A stretch of 64,000 nucleotides of DNA from Lysinibacillus_B sp042920265 (GTDB taxonomy: Bacteria; Bacillota; Bacilli; Bacillales_A; Planococcaceae): the NCBI RefSeq assembly GCF_042920265.1, contig NZ_JBDQZI010000018.1:1-64000 (forward strand). Reading direction: 5' to 3'. Shown here piece after piece: positions 36,777-45,549 of this stretch (positions are counted from its first letter, which is position 1; each line of letters begins with the position of its first letter). Position numbers and translations under genes: made by a program. The notes beneath the pieces were generated by a model. That model did not search any database. It was not told the origin of the DNA and was given only the letters and a program-made list of their open reading frames with translations.

Positions 36777-37387
36777 TCTTTCCTCTCTGCATTTCGTAAA
36801 TCTCTTTCTACTCTTTTATTTAACCGAACTTCCACTGCTTTACCAAACAGCCATAAAAGGAAAATGACCACAACTGCTAGCACTAGTTTGATTGGACTGC
36901 GGATTAACGCGGTAAGATCATGTCCCACAAAGCTCATAACAAAAATCATCACCATTTTCCCTAATATAACCGCTACTAAATAAAAATGCTTCCGAATATT
37001 TGACAGCCCCGCTACGATATTCACTAAAACAGATGGAGTAAATGGGAAGCATAACAGGACAAAAAGCGGACTCAATCCGTTCATATCGACCCATGTAATC
37101 AATTTCTGTACACGTTTACTTTGCGTAAAGAAATGTAGCTTCGGATGTCTACCGAATTTCCGAACAATTAAAAATACGACATATGACCCTAGCACTGTCC
37201 CAAGCCATGATAAAATAAATCCAAAAAATAAACCGAATGCATTGGCATTTGCTACAACAATGACAACGAGCGGTAAAAACGGTAAAAATGATTCAATAAA
37301 TGGTAACAACACTCCGACAAGCGGTCCCAATGTTCGATAATACTTTTCTACTTCTTCTATGTTTTCAATTGTCAGCCAATCGAACAT
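36758..37387 (-). CDS. yhjE: VTT/TVP38-type membrane protein
   Basis: A 209-residue integral membrane protein of the SNARE-associated/VTT (DedA-related) superfamily. The family motif region is visible as ESFLPFLPL...ANAFGLFFGFILSWLG near residues 35-65 and FPFTPSVLVNIVAG near 115. About five helices are followed by a charged C-terminal tail. It resembles B. subtilis YhjE, which lies near addBA. The start is the ATG after GAGGTGG. Relatives act as lipid scramblases or transporters; the role here is unknown. Confidence 0.75.
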   Translation of the reverse strand: MFDWLTIENIEEVEKYYRTLGPLVGVLLPFIESFLPFLPLVVIVVANANAFGLFFGFILSWLGTVLGSYVVFLIVRKFGRHPKLHFFTQSKRVQKLITWVDMNGLSPLFVLLCFPFTPSVLVNIVAGLSNIRKHFYLVAVILGKMVMIFVMSFVGHDLTALIRSPIKLVLAVVVIFLLWLFGKAVEVRLNKRVERDLRNAERKEHGGEV

Positions 37388-37699
37388 GCAAACCACCTCA
37401 AATCTAATTCCCTCTTGTACTATCTTAAATTTCTAAATATTATTATAATACGTGCAAAAGCATTGTTAATAGTTGAAATATCTTTTTTCTATCGTTTGTT
37501 AGTAAACGAACAACAAAATCGCCTTGTGTAATTCATTAACAAGAACGCCTTTTCATAACATTTGGTTTCACTGTTAATATCATTGCACAGAGGCGCTATA
37601 TTTTATTCACAATAACAGCACTTCGTTTTCGCACGTTTCTTTTTTGTATTCATTTGTAACCTTTTCAACAAGAAAAAGCAACTAAAGGGGGAGTAATAC
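37388..37699. other. Divergent intergenic region, no gene seen
   Basis: The gap between the yhjE-like gene and azlD. A short inverted repeat TCGTTTGTTAGTAAACGA lies near 37493. Promoters for both directions must be here but were not assigned. No small gene is supported. Confidence 0.4.
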
Positions 37700-38011
37700 A
37701 TGGGGATTTCATATTGGTGGATGATTTTAGGTATGACACTTGTTACATATATACCAAGGGCCATTCCGTTAACCTTTTTACAGGGGATTGAGTTGCCGCC
37801 CTTTTTATCTGGCATTTTACGAAATATTCCTTTTGCCATTTTAGGCGCACTCATATTTCCAGCTATTTTTTATATCCAAGAAGGCGATTATTTCTTCGGG
37901 ATATTAGGAGCTGTTGCCGCATTTGGCATTGCTTATGCAGGAGCTAATGTGATTTTTGTCGTACTCGGTGCGATCGCAGCATTAGCCATTTACAGTTTAG
38001 TACTAGTGTAA
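37700..38011 (+). CDS. azlD: Branched-chain amino acid export protein AzlD
   Basis: The small subunit (103 residues, four helices) of the AzlCD/LIV-E exporter. The motif TYIPRAIPL at 17-25 is characteristic. Strong AAAGGGGGAG precedes the ATG. It lies upstream of azlC with an 18-base gap; azlC-azlD is the more usual order, so the pair is swapped here. Confidence 0.88.
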   Translation: MGISYWWMILGMTLVTYIPRAIPLTFLQGIELPPFLSGILRNIPFAILGALIFPAIFYIQEGDYFFGILGAVAAFGIAYAGANVIFVVLGAIAALAIYSLVLV

Positions 38012-38029
38012 TCTAAGGAGATGGATTCA

Positions 38030-38734
38030 TTGAAAGACCTTCATTTTTTCTCCGGTCTAAAAGCTGGTATGCCTATTGCTATCGGGTATTTTCCTGTTGC
38101 CTTAACATTTGGCTTACTCGCAAAAACGACCGGACTTTCTATTTTAGAAGCAACTGCCATGAGCATATTTGTGTATGCAGGTGCTTCTCAGTATATTAGC
38201 TTAACATTGATTTCTAAAGGGGTAGACCCGCTTGTTATCGTACTCAATACGTTGATCGTCAATATCCGCCACTTTTTAATGTCTGCCGCGCTCAATGAAA
38301 AAATGGTGCATGCCCCAAAATGGATGAAGGGACTTTTCGCTTTTTGGGTAACAGATGAAACCTTTTCTGTTCTCGCTACGCGAAAGGAAGAACGTCTTCC
38401 TATGGCATTTGGCTTTGGTGTCAATTTAGCTGCTTATAGTAGCTGGGTTGTCTTTACTGCTGTTGGGCATTTGATCGGGGCAAACTTACCGATGTTTTTA
38501 CAAGCCGCGATGTCAGTCGCCCTATATGCGATGTTTATCGGGCTTCTGGTACCATCCATGCGTGGTAATCGAAAAGTATTGATGCTTGCTCTGATTGCAG
38601 CTAGTTTAAATTGTATGTTTTATTGGACAGAATGGCTTTCAACAGGTTGGGCCATCATTGTCTCGGCCCTTGCTTCTGCGATACTAGTAGAGATCATTTA
38701 TAATGGTTGGCGTACGAAAAAACAATTTGTTTAA
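38030..38734 (+). CDS. azlC: Branched-chain amino acid export protein AzlC
   Basis: The large subunit (234 residues) of the same exporter. The signature FVYAGASQYISLTLI near residue 50 and the NIRHFLMSAALNE segment are conserved. The start chosen is TTG at 38030, nine bases after AAGGAG; the ATG at 38021 directly abuts that site. It ends before a terminator that converges with minJ. Confidence 0.9.
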   Translation: MKDLHFFSGLKAGMPIAIGYFPVALTFGLLAKTTGLSILEATAMSIFVYAGASQYISLTLISKGVDPLVIVLNTLIVNIRHFLMSAALNEKMVHAPKWMKGLFAFWVTDETFSVLATRKEERLPMAFGFGVNLAAYSSWVVFTAVGHLIGANLPMFLQAAMSVALYAMFIGLLVPSMRGNRKVLMLALIAASLNCMFYWTEWLSTGWAIIVSALASAILVEIIYNGWRTKKQFV

Positions 38735-38742
38735 CGACTCGA

Positions 38743-38772
38743 AACGGTGCGTATTCTCGCGCCGTTTTTTGT
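38743..38772 (+). terminator. Terminator of azlDC
   Basis: A 9-bp stem with one wobble (38743-38751 with 38758-38766) is followed by a run of six T, eight bases after the azlC stop. Confidence 0.8.
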
Positions 38773-38783
38773 TTCGGTTATCA

Positions 38784-38862
38784 TTTTGACTGGATACGAT
38801 TGCGTTTTGATCGGATACGGGGTTGTTTTGCTCGCATACACGCCCATTTTGACTACTTACAA
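38784..38862 (+). repeat. 21-bp-period degenerate repeat, locus 3
   Basis: TTTTG units have their G at 38788, 38809, 38830 and 38851, exactly 21 bases apart. The following core varies around MYCGGATACG (ACTGGATACG, ATCGGATACG, CTCGCATACA, ACTACTTACA). It lies between the terminators of azlC and minJ. Confidence 0.75.
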
Positions 38863-38874
38863 CTATTCAAACAG

Positions 38875-38905
38875 AAAAAAGCACCTCTCCTCATAAAGAG
38901 ATGCT
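38875..38905 (-). terminator. Terminator of minJ
   Basis: On the minus strand AGCATCTC pairs with GAGGTGCT (one wobble), followed by six T, seven bases after the minJ stop. Confidence 0.75.
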
Positions 38906-38911
38906 TTCTGC

Positions 38912-40081
38912 TTACCTCGCTAACAGTAACCCGATTCGATAGTGGTCATCACTATGGACGACGTGTTGTGTTAAGCGAAGCTCTTTTTTATGGTCAAGCA
39001 CTTCCAGTTTACAATGAGCGGCATTTACTTGAAGCGCCTCATACAATTCACGTTCTGTTTGTACTTCGCGACCGTTTACTTTTTTGATTACTTCACCAGT
39101 TAATAACCCCATTTTCTCAGCAGGTGAGTTCGGTAAAACCGCCGCAATAGTTGCCCCTATTGGACTAGGTGCTACCGCATACACATCATCACGATCTTGT
39201 AATTTGTAGCGTAGCGCAATGAACAAACGCATTAGCGCACCTAGCATAAGCACAACAAACGCCACTTCTGGTACAAAGTAAGCACCGATGCCGCCGAGTA
39301 CAACTATGCTCCCTAGCCAAATGATTGATTTCGCTAGCTTTGGATAAAAATAAACAGGCAATGTTTTACGTGTCAGTTGCTGGAACCCGATCACAAATGG
39401 AAATAACATGAGTCCGAATGCTTGCTCACCAATTGTAAACTGTGGCCAATATGGGATGTATGAAGGAATAACTTCCCCAGGAATTAACACAAAGAGCGGC
39501 AGAACCCATACTTGTTTTGAGAAATAGGAAACTGCCTGTAAACCACGTTTCGTTTTTTCTAGTATAGGCGATGCTAAACTCGCACCGTATCTTCGGATTA
39601 GGACCCCTTCTGCAATGACTAATAATCCAGCTACAATACAAATCGGCACAATCGTCCCATCTTGCCAAATGACGCCAGAAATTTCTACTCCTACAATTGT
39701 ATATGCCTTACCTATTACCCCAAGTATCACTAACGCTACTGCACTGAGCGCAAATAATACAATCGGTGATAATAAGTGAAAAGTGTAGAGTACTAATCCA
39801 ATCATCGTAACAGCCATTAAAATCAGTAAAAATTGCGGTGTCATCGTTAAGCCGACTGCGATAATCACTATAGAGACAATAAACGATACAAGCAAACTAG
39901 CAAGTATGCTATTTTTCAATTCTGACCAACCGCTTAAAATACGTATATTAAATGATTTCCGCTCTTTTTTTACACGCCGATAGCCTAAAAAAATTGTTAA
40001 GAAAATTGTCATATACACGATTGGGTTGATGAAAAATCGTCCGATGGCTCGAAGTATTTCTAATAAAATGTCTATGTGCAT
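38912..40081 (-). CDS. minJ: Cell-division topological determinant MinJ
   Basis: A 389-residue protein with about eight membrane helices and a C-terminal PDZ domain (about 300-389, with NSPAEKMGLLTGEVIKKVNG), the architecture of MinJ, which links DivIVA to MinD at poles and septa. The start is the ATG of MHIDIL after AGGTGG; an eleven-residue longer frame starts before that site. It lies 67 bases after ctpB, as in B. subtilis where both neighbour ftsEX. Confidence 0.85.
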   Translation of the reverse strand: MHIDILLEILRAIGRFFINPIVYMTIFLTIFLGYRRVKKERKSFNIRILSGWSELKNSILASLLVSFIVSIVIIAVGLTMTPQFLLILMAVTMIGLVLYTFHLLSPIVLFALSAVALVILGVIGKAYTIVGVEISGVIWQDGTIVPICIVAGLLVIAEGVLIRRYGASLASPILEKTKRGLQAVSYFSKQVWVLPLFVLIPGEVIPSYIPYWPQFTIGEQAFGLMLFPFVIGFQQLTRKTLPVYFYPKLAKSIIWLGSIVVLGGIGAYFVPEVAFVVLMLGALMRLFIALRYKLQDRDDVYAVAPSPIGATIAAVLPNSPAEKMGLLTGEVIKKVNGREVQTERELYEALQVNAAHCKLEVLDHKKELRLTQHVVHSDDHYRIGLLLAR

Positions 40082-40148
40082 AACTCCACCTACCATTTCT
40101 ATCATTACTGTCATTGTATCAAATGCATCGTTTATTGCGTATAGAAAT

Positions 40149-41585
40149 TTAATGACCTAGCTTATGCATGACATAGCTAACCGCCATCTGTAGTTGTAAA
40201 TCGTTTTCTGCTTTGCTCTTATAGAGAGCTACTTGCTCTTGCATTTTTTCGAAAAATAATTCATCTAATTTATCGCCGTCATGTAAATCATATTTTTCAC
40301 GGAATGCTACAACTGCTTCCCGAGTGGTTTCATCAAAATATCCATCTTGCCGCACAATTTGGAAGCCAAATGCATGCAATACTTTTTGCGCGTACGCTAC
40401 TTCTTCTGAAAAATCGCCCACTTCAAAGCTCCCACGCACGGGTATAAATTCAATCATATATAAAGGATGCTGATCTACCTCGACATCGGGCTTTATTCCT
40501 TTTCCGTTAATCCATGTTTCCTTCGGTGTTAGCCATTTATTTGTAGAAAGCTTGACGGAACCACCATTTGCTAAATCCCACGTCTCTTGGACTGTGCCTT
40601 TCCCGAAGCTTTTCCCACCGACAAGCGTCCCTTTCCCCCAACTTTGCATCGCTGCACTAAATACTTCACTTGCAGATGCAGAACCTTCATTTTGCAAAAT
40701 GACAATCGGTAATTTACGAATTTCCTTCTTTAAGCCTTCAATCTCATCCAGCTTAACCGTTTTTAAAGGCTCTAGCTTCCCTTTTCCATCTTGCATATAT
40801 GCAAATACTTTTCCTTCTTCTCCAATTGTGCTAATAATGCCCGCCACACTATGTAAATAGCCACCTGGATTATCACGCACATCTACAATAAGTGCTTGGA
40901 CATCTTGTTCGATTAGCTTTGACACCTCTTGCAACCATTGTTCAAGCGTGTTCTCTGCAAATAAACTAATCGTTACATAGCCGATGGGCACATTCTCTAC
41001 TGTCACCACTTTTGCATCGACTGTATCATTTTCCATTTTTGCTCGTTCAACAGCTACTTTAATATGACGTTCGATACTAGGGCGATATAAGACAAGTGTT
41101 ACTTCTTCTCCTGCTTTTCCTTGCATCAGTTTGATTACTTCCCCAATCGTTTTACCATCTAACCGCACATCGTTAATTTGTACAATTTCATCATATGGTC
41201 GTATGCCTGCTTTCTCAGCTGGAGACGACTTAACGGGTGATATAACGATAAACTTTCCGTTTTTCTCAGCAATTTCAACGCCTATTCCGACTTTTTCACC
41301 AGCAAGTGACGCTTTCTGAATCGCTGCCTCCTCTTTCGAATAATACGAACTGTACGGGTCTTTAATTGCAGAAGCCATCCCACGTAATGCGCCTTCTACA
41401 ATCGTTCCGCTGTCCAAATCATACACGGACTGCTCTTCAATAAGCGTGTACAATTCCTCCACAACGTCTAAGTCACTAGCACCTTCCACTGTTACAACCT
41501 GCTGTCGAACGAATGTATAAATGACAGCAGCCAGCACAATAAATGCTAAAAAGAAAAAAAGTCGACTTTTTCGTATCCTTCTCAC
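40149..41585 (-). CDS. ctpB: Carboxyl-terminal processing protease (S41)
   Basis: A serine protease of 478 residues, anchored by an N-terminal helix (9-27). The domains in order are a CtpB-type N-terminal region, PDZ (about 95-175), an S41 core with the catalytic serine in NEGSASASE and the lysine in GGKSFGKGT, and a C-terminal peptidoglycan-binding-like repeat (about 390-440). B. subtilis CtpB processes SpoIVFA in the forespore signalling pathway. The start is GTG. The neighbourhood (ftsEX, minJ) is that of B. subtilis ctpB. Confidence 0.92.
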   Translation of the reverse strand: MRRIRKSRLFFFLAFIVLAAVIYTFVRQQVVTVEGASDLDVVEELYTLIEEQSVYDLDSGTIVEGALRGMASAIKDPYSSYYSKEEAAIQKASLAGEKVGIGVEIAEKNGKFIVISPVKSSPAEKAGIRPYDEIVQINDVRLDGKTIGEVIKLMQGKAGEEVTLVLYRPSIERHIKVAVERAKMENDTVDAKVVTVENVPIGYVTISLFAENTLEQWLQEVSKLIEQDVQALIVDVRDNPGGYLHSVAGIISTIGEEGKVFAYMQDGKGKLEPLKTVKLDEIEGLKKEIRKLPIVILQNEGSASASEVFSAAMQSWGKGTLVGGKSFGKGTVQETWDLANGGSVKLSTNKWLTPKETWINGKGIKPDVEVDQHPLYMIEFIPVRGSFEVGDFSEEVAYAQKVLHAFGFQIVRQDGYFDETTREAVVAFREKYDLHDGDKLDELFFEKMQEQVALYKSKAENDLQLQMAVSYVMHKLGH

Positions 41586-41647
41586 CTCTACTCTTAAAAT
41601 ATGAAGAGATTGATAAGAACATACACAAAAAGCCGAAATTCGTCAGT

Positions 41648-42214
41648 TTAATCTAATTTTGCAATATACGCCCGAATCGCCTCTTCATCCAGTGGCCCTT
41701 GAATATAATATTGAATACGTCCGTCTGTATCAATCATGAGCGTCGAGGGGATTGTGAGCACCTCATATAATTTAATAATATTATCTTCTGGCATTAACAA
41801 AACGGGAAATGTGATGTCATAGCTATTGACAAATTTTTGAACATTGTCTGCGCCTTGATCATTGTATGTCGTATTCGCTGCAATAATGATCGTATTATCT
41901 GCTTCTGCATCTTTTTCGTAGTATTCTTGTAAATGCGGCATTTCTGCACGACACGGCGGACACCAAGATGCCCAAAAGTTTAAAATGACTTTTTTTCCTT
42001 TTAAATCACTCAGTGTCACCGATTCTCCCGTTAATGTTTGAAGCGTAAAATTTGGTGCAATTTGCCCTTTTTGCAAACCTTCCTCTTGTGTTAAATTGAC
42101 CTCATAGCCCACTTGTGCAATCTTGTGATTTTTATCCGTTTGTTGCTTTATAAACGTACTAATTGCAATGACTATTAAGACTAACACGACAGCTAACCCT
42201 ATATTTTTCTTCAT
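41648..42214 (-). CDS. Membrane-anchored thioredoxin (ResA/StoA-like)
   Basis: A 188-residue extracytoplasmic thiol-disulfide oxidoreductase: an N-terminal anchor (4-22), then an AhpC/TSA-like thioredoxin fold with active site WCPPC near residue 83 and cis-proline in TIPSTLM. ResA acts in cytochrome c maturation and StoA in spore cortex formation; the sequence alone does not decide. The start is ATG with GTGGAGG upstream. It sits between ctpB and the EnvC-like gene, preceded by a terminator, so it starts its own transcript. Confidence 0.85.
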   Translation of the reverse strand: MKKNIGLAVVLVLIVIAISTFIKQQTDKNHKIAQVGYEVNLTQEEGLQKGQIAPNFTLQTLTGESVTLSDLKGKKVILNFWASWCPPCRAEMPHLQEYYEKDAEADNTIIIAANTTYNDQGADNVQKFVNSYDITFPVLLMPEDNIIKLYEVLTIPSTLMIDTDGRIQYYIQGPLDEEAIRAYIAKLD

Positions 42215-42280
42215 CGTTTGCCTCCACTATATCGAATATCAATAGATGATTTCCTTATAAATTCTTTTCTAGCATAGCAA

Positions 42281-42326
42281 AAAAAGAAGGTGTCCAGAAA
42301 GTAGAAACTTTCAGAACACCCCCTTC
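42281..42326 (-). terminator. Terminator of the ftsEX-envC operon
   Basis: On the minus strand a stem of about 13 bp with one mismatch (GGTGTTCTGAAAG with CTTTCTGGACACC), loop TTTCTA, then a T-run. Confidence 0.75.
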
Positions 42327-42411
42327 ACTCCTTAATAATGATCCATTAAGAAATATTGCTCCTGCGGTGGTCGCATCCACATGCCACCATCCTCGTCGCA
42401 AAGGTCCTATA

Positions 42412-43677
42412 TTACAGTGAAATATAGCGTAATGGGTTAACAGCGTTTTTACGTGCCCCAGCCCATGTACCTGTATGCATTTCAAAGTGTAGATGTGGCC
42501 CTGTCGAACGTCCCGTACTACCCATGCCAGCGATAACTTGTCCTTTTGAAACCGAATCGCCAACACTTACACTAAAGCTATTTAAATGGGCATACACCGT
42601 TGTCCAAATTTGGCCATCAATCGAGTGTGTAATCATAATGACATTACCATAACTAGATAATTTCGATGCGTACGACACAACACCATCAGCGGCTGCAACA
42701 ATTGGTGTACCTGTTGAATTCGCAATATCTACTCCGTAATGGAACTCGTTACCATAGCCAATATTACGCCAGCCAAACGGTGATGTTAAGCGACCAGTCG
42801 TTGGTGTTGTCCAAGTACCTGCTGATACAGCTGGTGTATTGCCTGACACACCGCCACCATTGTTTTTATTCGCCTCTTGTTGGCGCGCAATTTCCGCTAA
42901 ACGGGCTTGTTCTTTTCGAATTTGCGCTTCAACGTCTTTACTTAATTCTAATGCCTCAGAATACTCTTCTTCTAATAATGCCTTTTCATTTTTCAATTTG
43001 GCTTGTTCTGCTTCCAGCGCATCGACCAATTTATTTTTCTCTGCTTTTTGAGAATTTAACGAAGCTTTTAATGATTCTAATTTTGCTTGATTTTCTTCAA
43101 GTTGCTTTTTCTTATTTTCGAGCGCTACTTTTTGCTCTTCTAACGCTTCTTGGTCATTTTTTTGATCGCGCATAATTTGACGATCCGCATCGATTAGCGT
43201 ACTCACCGCTGAAAAACGATCAATGAAATCTACGAAACTATTCGCGCCTAATAGTACGTCTAAATAGCTCACTGTACCACCTACTTGAATCGCACGCGCA
43301 CGCTCTTCTAATAATGCATTACGCTCATCAATTTTTCGTTGCAATTCTGCAATGTCTTTCTCTAATTCTGCAATTTCTTGATTCGCTTGATTAATGTCGG
43401 CAACAACTTGTTCAATCGATTTATTTGTTTTATTAATTTCCGCATTTAATGTTTGAATTTGTTCTAATAATTGTTCTTGCTTTGTTTGGTTCGTTTTAAT
43501 TTCTGTACTTTTTTCGTTAATGGAACTATTTAATGCATCTTTTTCTTGTTGTAATTTTTTCTGTTCCTGCTTTAAATCGGAAAGCGATGTCGCATATGCA
43601 GCAGGGACTTGTACGATTAATAGTAGCGCCATGAAAACAGCTAGCCATTTCCAAGGCTTTTTACTTCCATTCTTCAA
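42412..43677 (-). CDS. EnvC-like murein hydrolase activator/M23 peptidase
   Basis: An exported 421-residue protein: signal peptide (about 1-29, ending AAYA-TS), a long coiled coil (about 30-270, rich in E, K and Q), a glycine linker, and a C-terminal LytM/M23 domain. The zinc ligands look intact: HYGVDI for the first His and Asp, and HLHFEMH for the last. Thus it may cut peptidoglycan itself, unlike E. coli EnvC. The start chosen is TTG at 43677, nine bases after AAAGGGG; the ATG seven codons earlier has no site. It follows ftsX by 25 bases, so it is the likely FtsEX-controlled wall factor. Confidence 0.85.
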   Translation of the reverse strand: MKNGSKKPWKWLAVFMALLLIVQVPAAYATSLSDLKQEQKKLQQEKDALNSSINEKSTEIKTNQTKQEQLLEQIQTLNAEINKTNKSIEQVVADINQANQEIAELEKDIAELQRKIDERNALLEERARAIQVGGTVSYLDVLLGANSFVDFIDRFSAVSTLIDADRQIMRDQKNDQEALEEQKVALENKKKQLEENQAKLESLKASLNSQKAEKNKLVDALEAEQAKLKNEKALLEEEYSEALELSKDVEAQIRKEQARLAEIARQQEANKNNGGGVSGNTPAVSAGTWTTPTTGRLTSPFGWRNIGYGNEFHYGVDIANSTGTPIVAAADGVVSYASKLSSYGNVIMITHSIDGQIWTTVYAHLNSFSVSVGDSVSKGQVIAGMGSTGRSTGPHLHFEMHTGTWAGARKNAVNPLRYISL

Positions 43678-43702
43678 TTGGGAATACCCCTTTCTCATAG
43701 GC

Positions 43703-44599
43703 CTAAATTTTTAAAAATTTACGAACAGACATAAAGCTTCCCCAAATCCCAATGAGTAAACCAATGCCCATCAGCAATGCATTTACTTGATATAAAAGTG
43801 GTGTCACTTCAAGGAGCTCTAATAGATTCCCTTGAATACGTGGGGCAAGTGTATGGTATAAGTTGTAATATAGGATTGAAACGACAACCATTGGGATAAC
43901 GGAACCGAGTAGACCAATCCACATACCTTCAAATACAAACGGAATACGTACAAATGAATTGGTAGCCCCTACTAATTTCATAATCTCAATTTCGTCTTTA
44001 CGCGCAATAATCGTAATGCGAATCGTATTGGAAATTAAGAACATTGCCGTAAACAATAAACCTAAAATTAATACTAATCCGATATTTCGGCTGATATTTA
44101 AAAAGCCAAATAACTTCTCTACTTTTCCTTCACCGTACAATACCTCATATGTATGATCCAACTTTTCAATTTGCGCAGCGACATTTGCTGTTTGCTGCGG
44201 GTCCACCGCCTTTACATACAATACATTGTGCAATGGGTTATTTTGCTCAAATAAACTTAGTTCCTCACCAAAATCTTTAATTAAGTCTGATAACTCTTGT
44301 TCCTTTGGTGAATAGACGACCTCAGCTACATCTGGCAAGTTTTTAATTTGCGCCATCAGCTCTGCCTCAGCTGTCTTCTTTTGTTCTTCATCATTCATAA
44401 TGTCGATTAACACACGAATTTCCACATCATTTTCTAAATCCGTTGCGACTTTATTTAAATTCATCATAATAATGGCAAACACACCAACGAGCAGTAAAGT
44501 GACCGTGACTGCACTAACTGACGCAATGGTCATCCAACTATTACGACCTAATGATTTAAAGCTTTCACGAAAATGACGACGTAACGTTCTACCCTTCAT
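43703..44599 (-). CDS. ftsX: Cell-division protein FtsX
   Basis: A 298-residue permease-like partner of FtsE. It has one N-terminal helix (about 23-45), an extracytoplasmic domain (about 46-165) that would contact the wall hydrolase, and three C-terminal helices. The start is the ATG of MKGRTL, nine bases after GGAGGTG; a longer frame (MCVMNTE...) begins inside ftsE. It overlaps ftsE by 11 bases. Confidence 0.93.
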   Translation of the reverse strand: MKGRTLRRHFRESFKSLGRNSWMTIASVSAVTVTLLLVGVFAIIMMNLNKVATDLENDVEIRVLIDIMNDEEQKKTAEAELMAQIKNLPDVAEVVYSPKEQELSDLIKDFGEELSLFEQNNPLHNVLYVKAVDPQQTANVAAQIEKLDHTYEVLYGEGKVEKLFGFLNISRNIGLVLILGLLFTAMFLISNTIRITIIARKDEIEIMKLVGATNSFVRIPFVFEGMWIGLLGSVIPMVVVSILYYNLYHTLAPRIQGNLLELLEVTPLLYQVNALLMGIGLLIGIWGSFMSVRKFLKI

Positions 44600-45275
44600 A
44601 GCCGTAGTCACCTCCGTATTCATCACGCACAATTAACCCGCCCTCAATCGCAATGACACGCTTGCGCATTGTGTTCACGATTTCACGGTTATGTGTCGCC
44701 ATGACAATTGTTGTGCCTTGGCGATTAATTTCTTCAAATATATCCATTATTTCCCACGACGTTTCAGGGTCTAGATTTCCAGTCGGTTCGTCTGCGATTA
44801 ACACTTTCGGCTTATTAACAATGGAGCGCGCAATCGATACACGCTGTTGTTCACCGCCCGAAAGCTCGCTCGGTAACATGCGCACCTTATGTTTTAAACC
44901 AACTAGGTCTAACACTTCCATGACACGCTGTCGAATCACCTTTGGATGTTCTTCAATTACTTCCATCGCAAATGCGACATTTTCATACACACTTAGACGT
45001 GGTAAAAGCTTAAAATCTTGAAACACAACACCTAATTGACGACGTAAATGTGGTACACGTGCATTTTTTAATGTCGTTAAATTAATCCCAGCTACAATGA
45101 CTTCGCCCGCTGTTGGCTTTTCTTCTCGATACATTAACTTAATAAAAGTTGATTTCCCGGCACCACTCGGACCAACTACATAGACAAATTCACCTTGGCT
45201 AATATTTATAGAAATGCCGTTTGTTGCAACGACACCATTCGGGTACTTTTTTACAACATTCTTCATTTGGATCAT
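44589..45275 (-). CDS. ftsE: Cell-division ATP-binding protein FtsE
   Basis: A 228-residue ABC ATPase with Walker A GPSGAGKST, signature LSGGEQQRV and Walker B LIADEPTGNLD. With FtsX it transmits ATP hydrolysis across the membrane to a wall hydrolase. The start is ATG after AGGTGG. First gene of ftsE-ftsX-envC; the 270 bases upstream should carry the promoter. Confidence 0.95.
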   Translation of the reverse strand: MIQMKNVVKKYPNGVVATNGISINISQGEFVYVVGPSGAGKSTFIKLMYREEKPTAGEVIVAGINLTTLKNARVPHLRRQLGVVFQDFKLLPRLSVYENVAFAMEVIEEHPKVIRQRVMEVLDLVGLKHKVRMLPSELSGGEQQRVSIARSIVNKPKVLIADEPTGNLDPETSWEIMDIFEEINRQGTTIVMATHNREIVNTMRKRVIAIEGGLIVRDEYGGDYGYEG

Positions 45276-45513
45276 TTAACGAAACCACCTAATAATTACT
45301 AAATCGAAATTTGTTTTCTCTATCATTATAGCATTTTGAATAGCTAATTTTATTACAGTTTTATTTCATTCTAATACGATAAAATACGACACTCTATCCT
45401 CTTACATTCGATAAAAATAGCATAACCCCTTCTTTCAATGTAAATTTCTTGTAATAGTTTTGAAAACTTCGTGAATTCGTAAAATATCTTTGCTCGTTCA
45501 AAACAACACAACG
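45276..45513. other. Intergenic, no gene seen
   Basis: AT-rich region between ftsE and the yvlB terminator. It must carry the ftsEX promoter; no structured element was found. Confidence 0.35.
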
Positions 45514-45541
45514 AAAAAAGCAAGCCGCCTAAGCGACTTGC
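45514..45541 (-). terminator. Terminator of yvlB-like gene
   Basis: On the minus strand a 9-bp stem with one wobble (45520-45528 with 45533-45541), then six T. Confidence 0.8.
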
Positions 45542-45549
45542 CCCCCAAA

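Noticed and set aside
42255..42566. 103-residue minus-strand frame beside the EnvC-like gene
   Set aside because: It overlaps the end of that gene in another frame and reads through its terminator.
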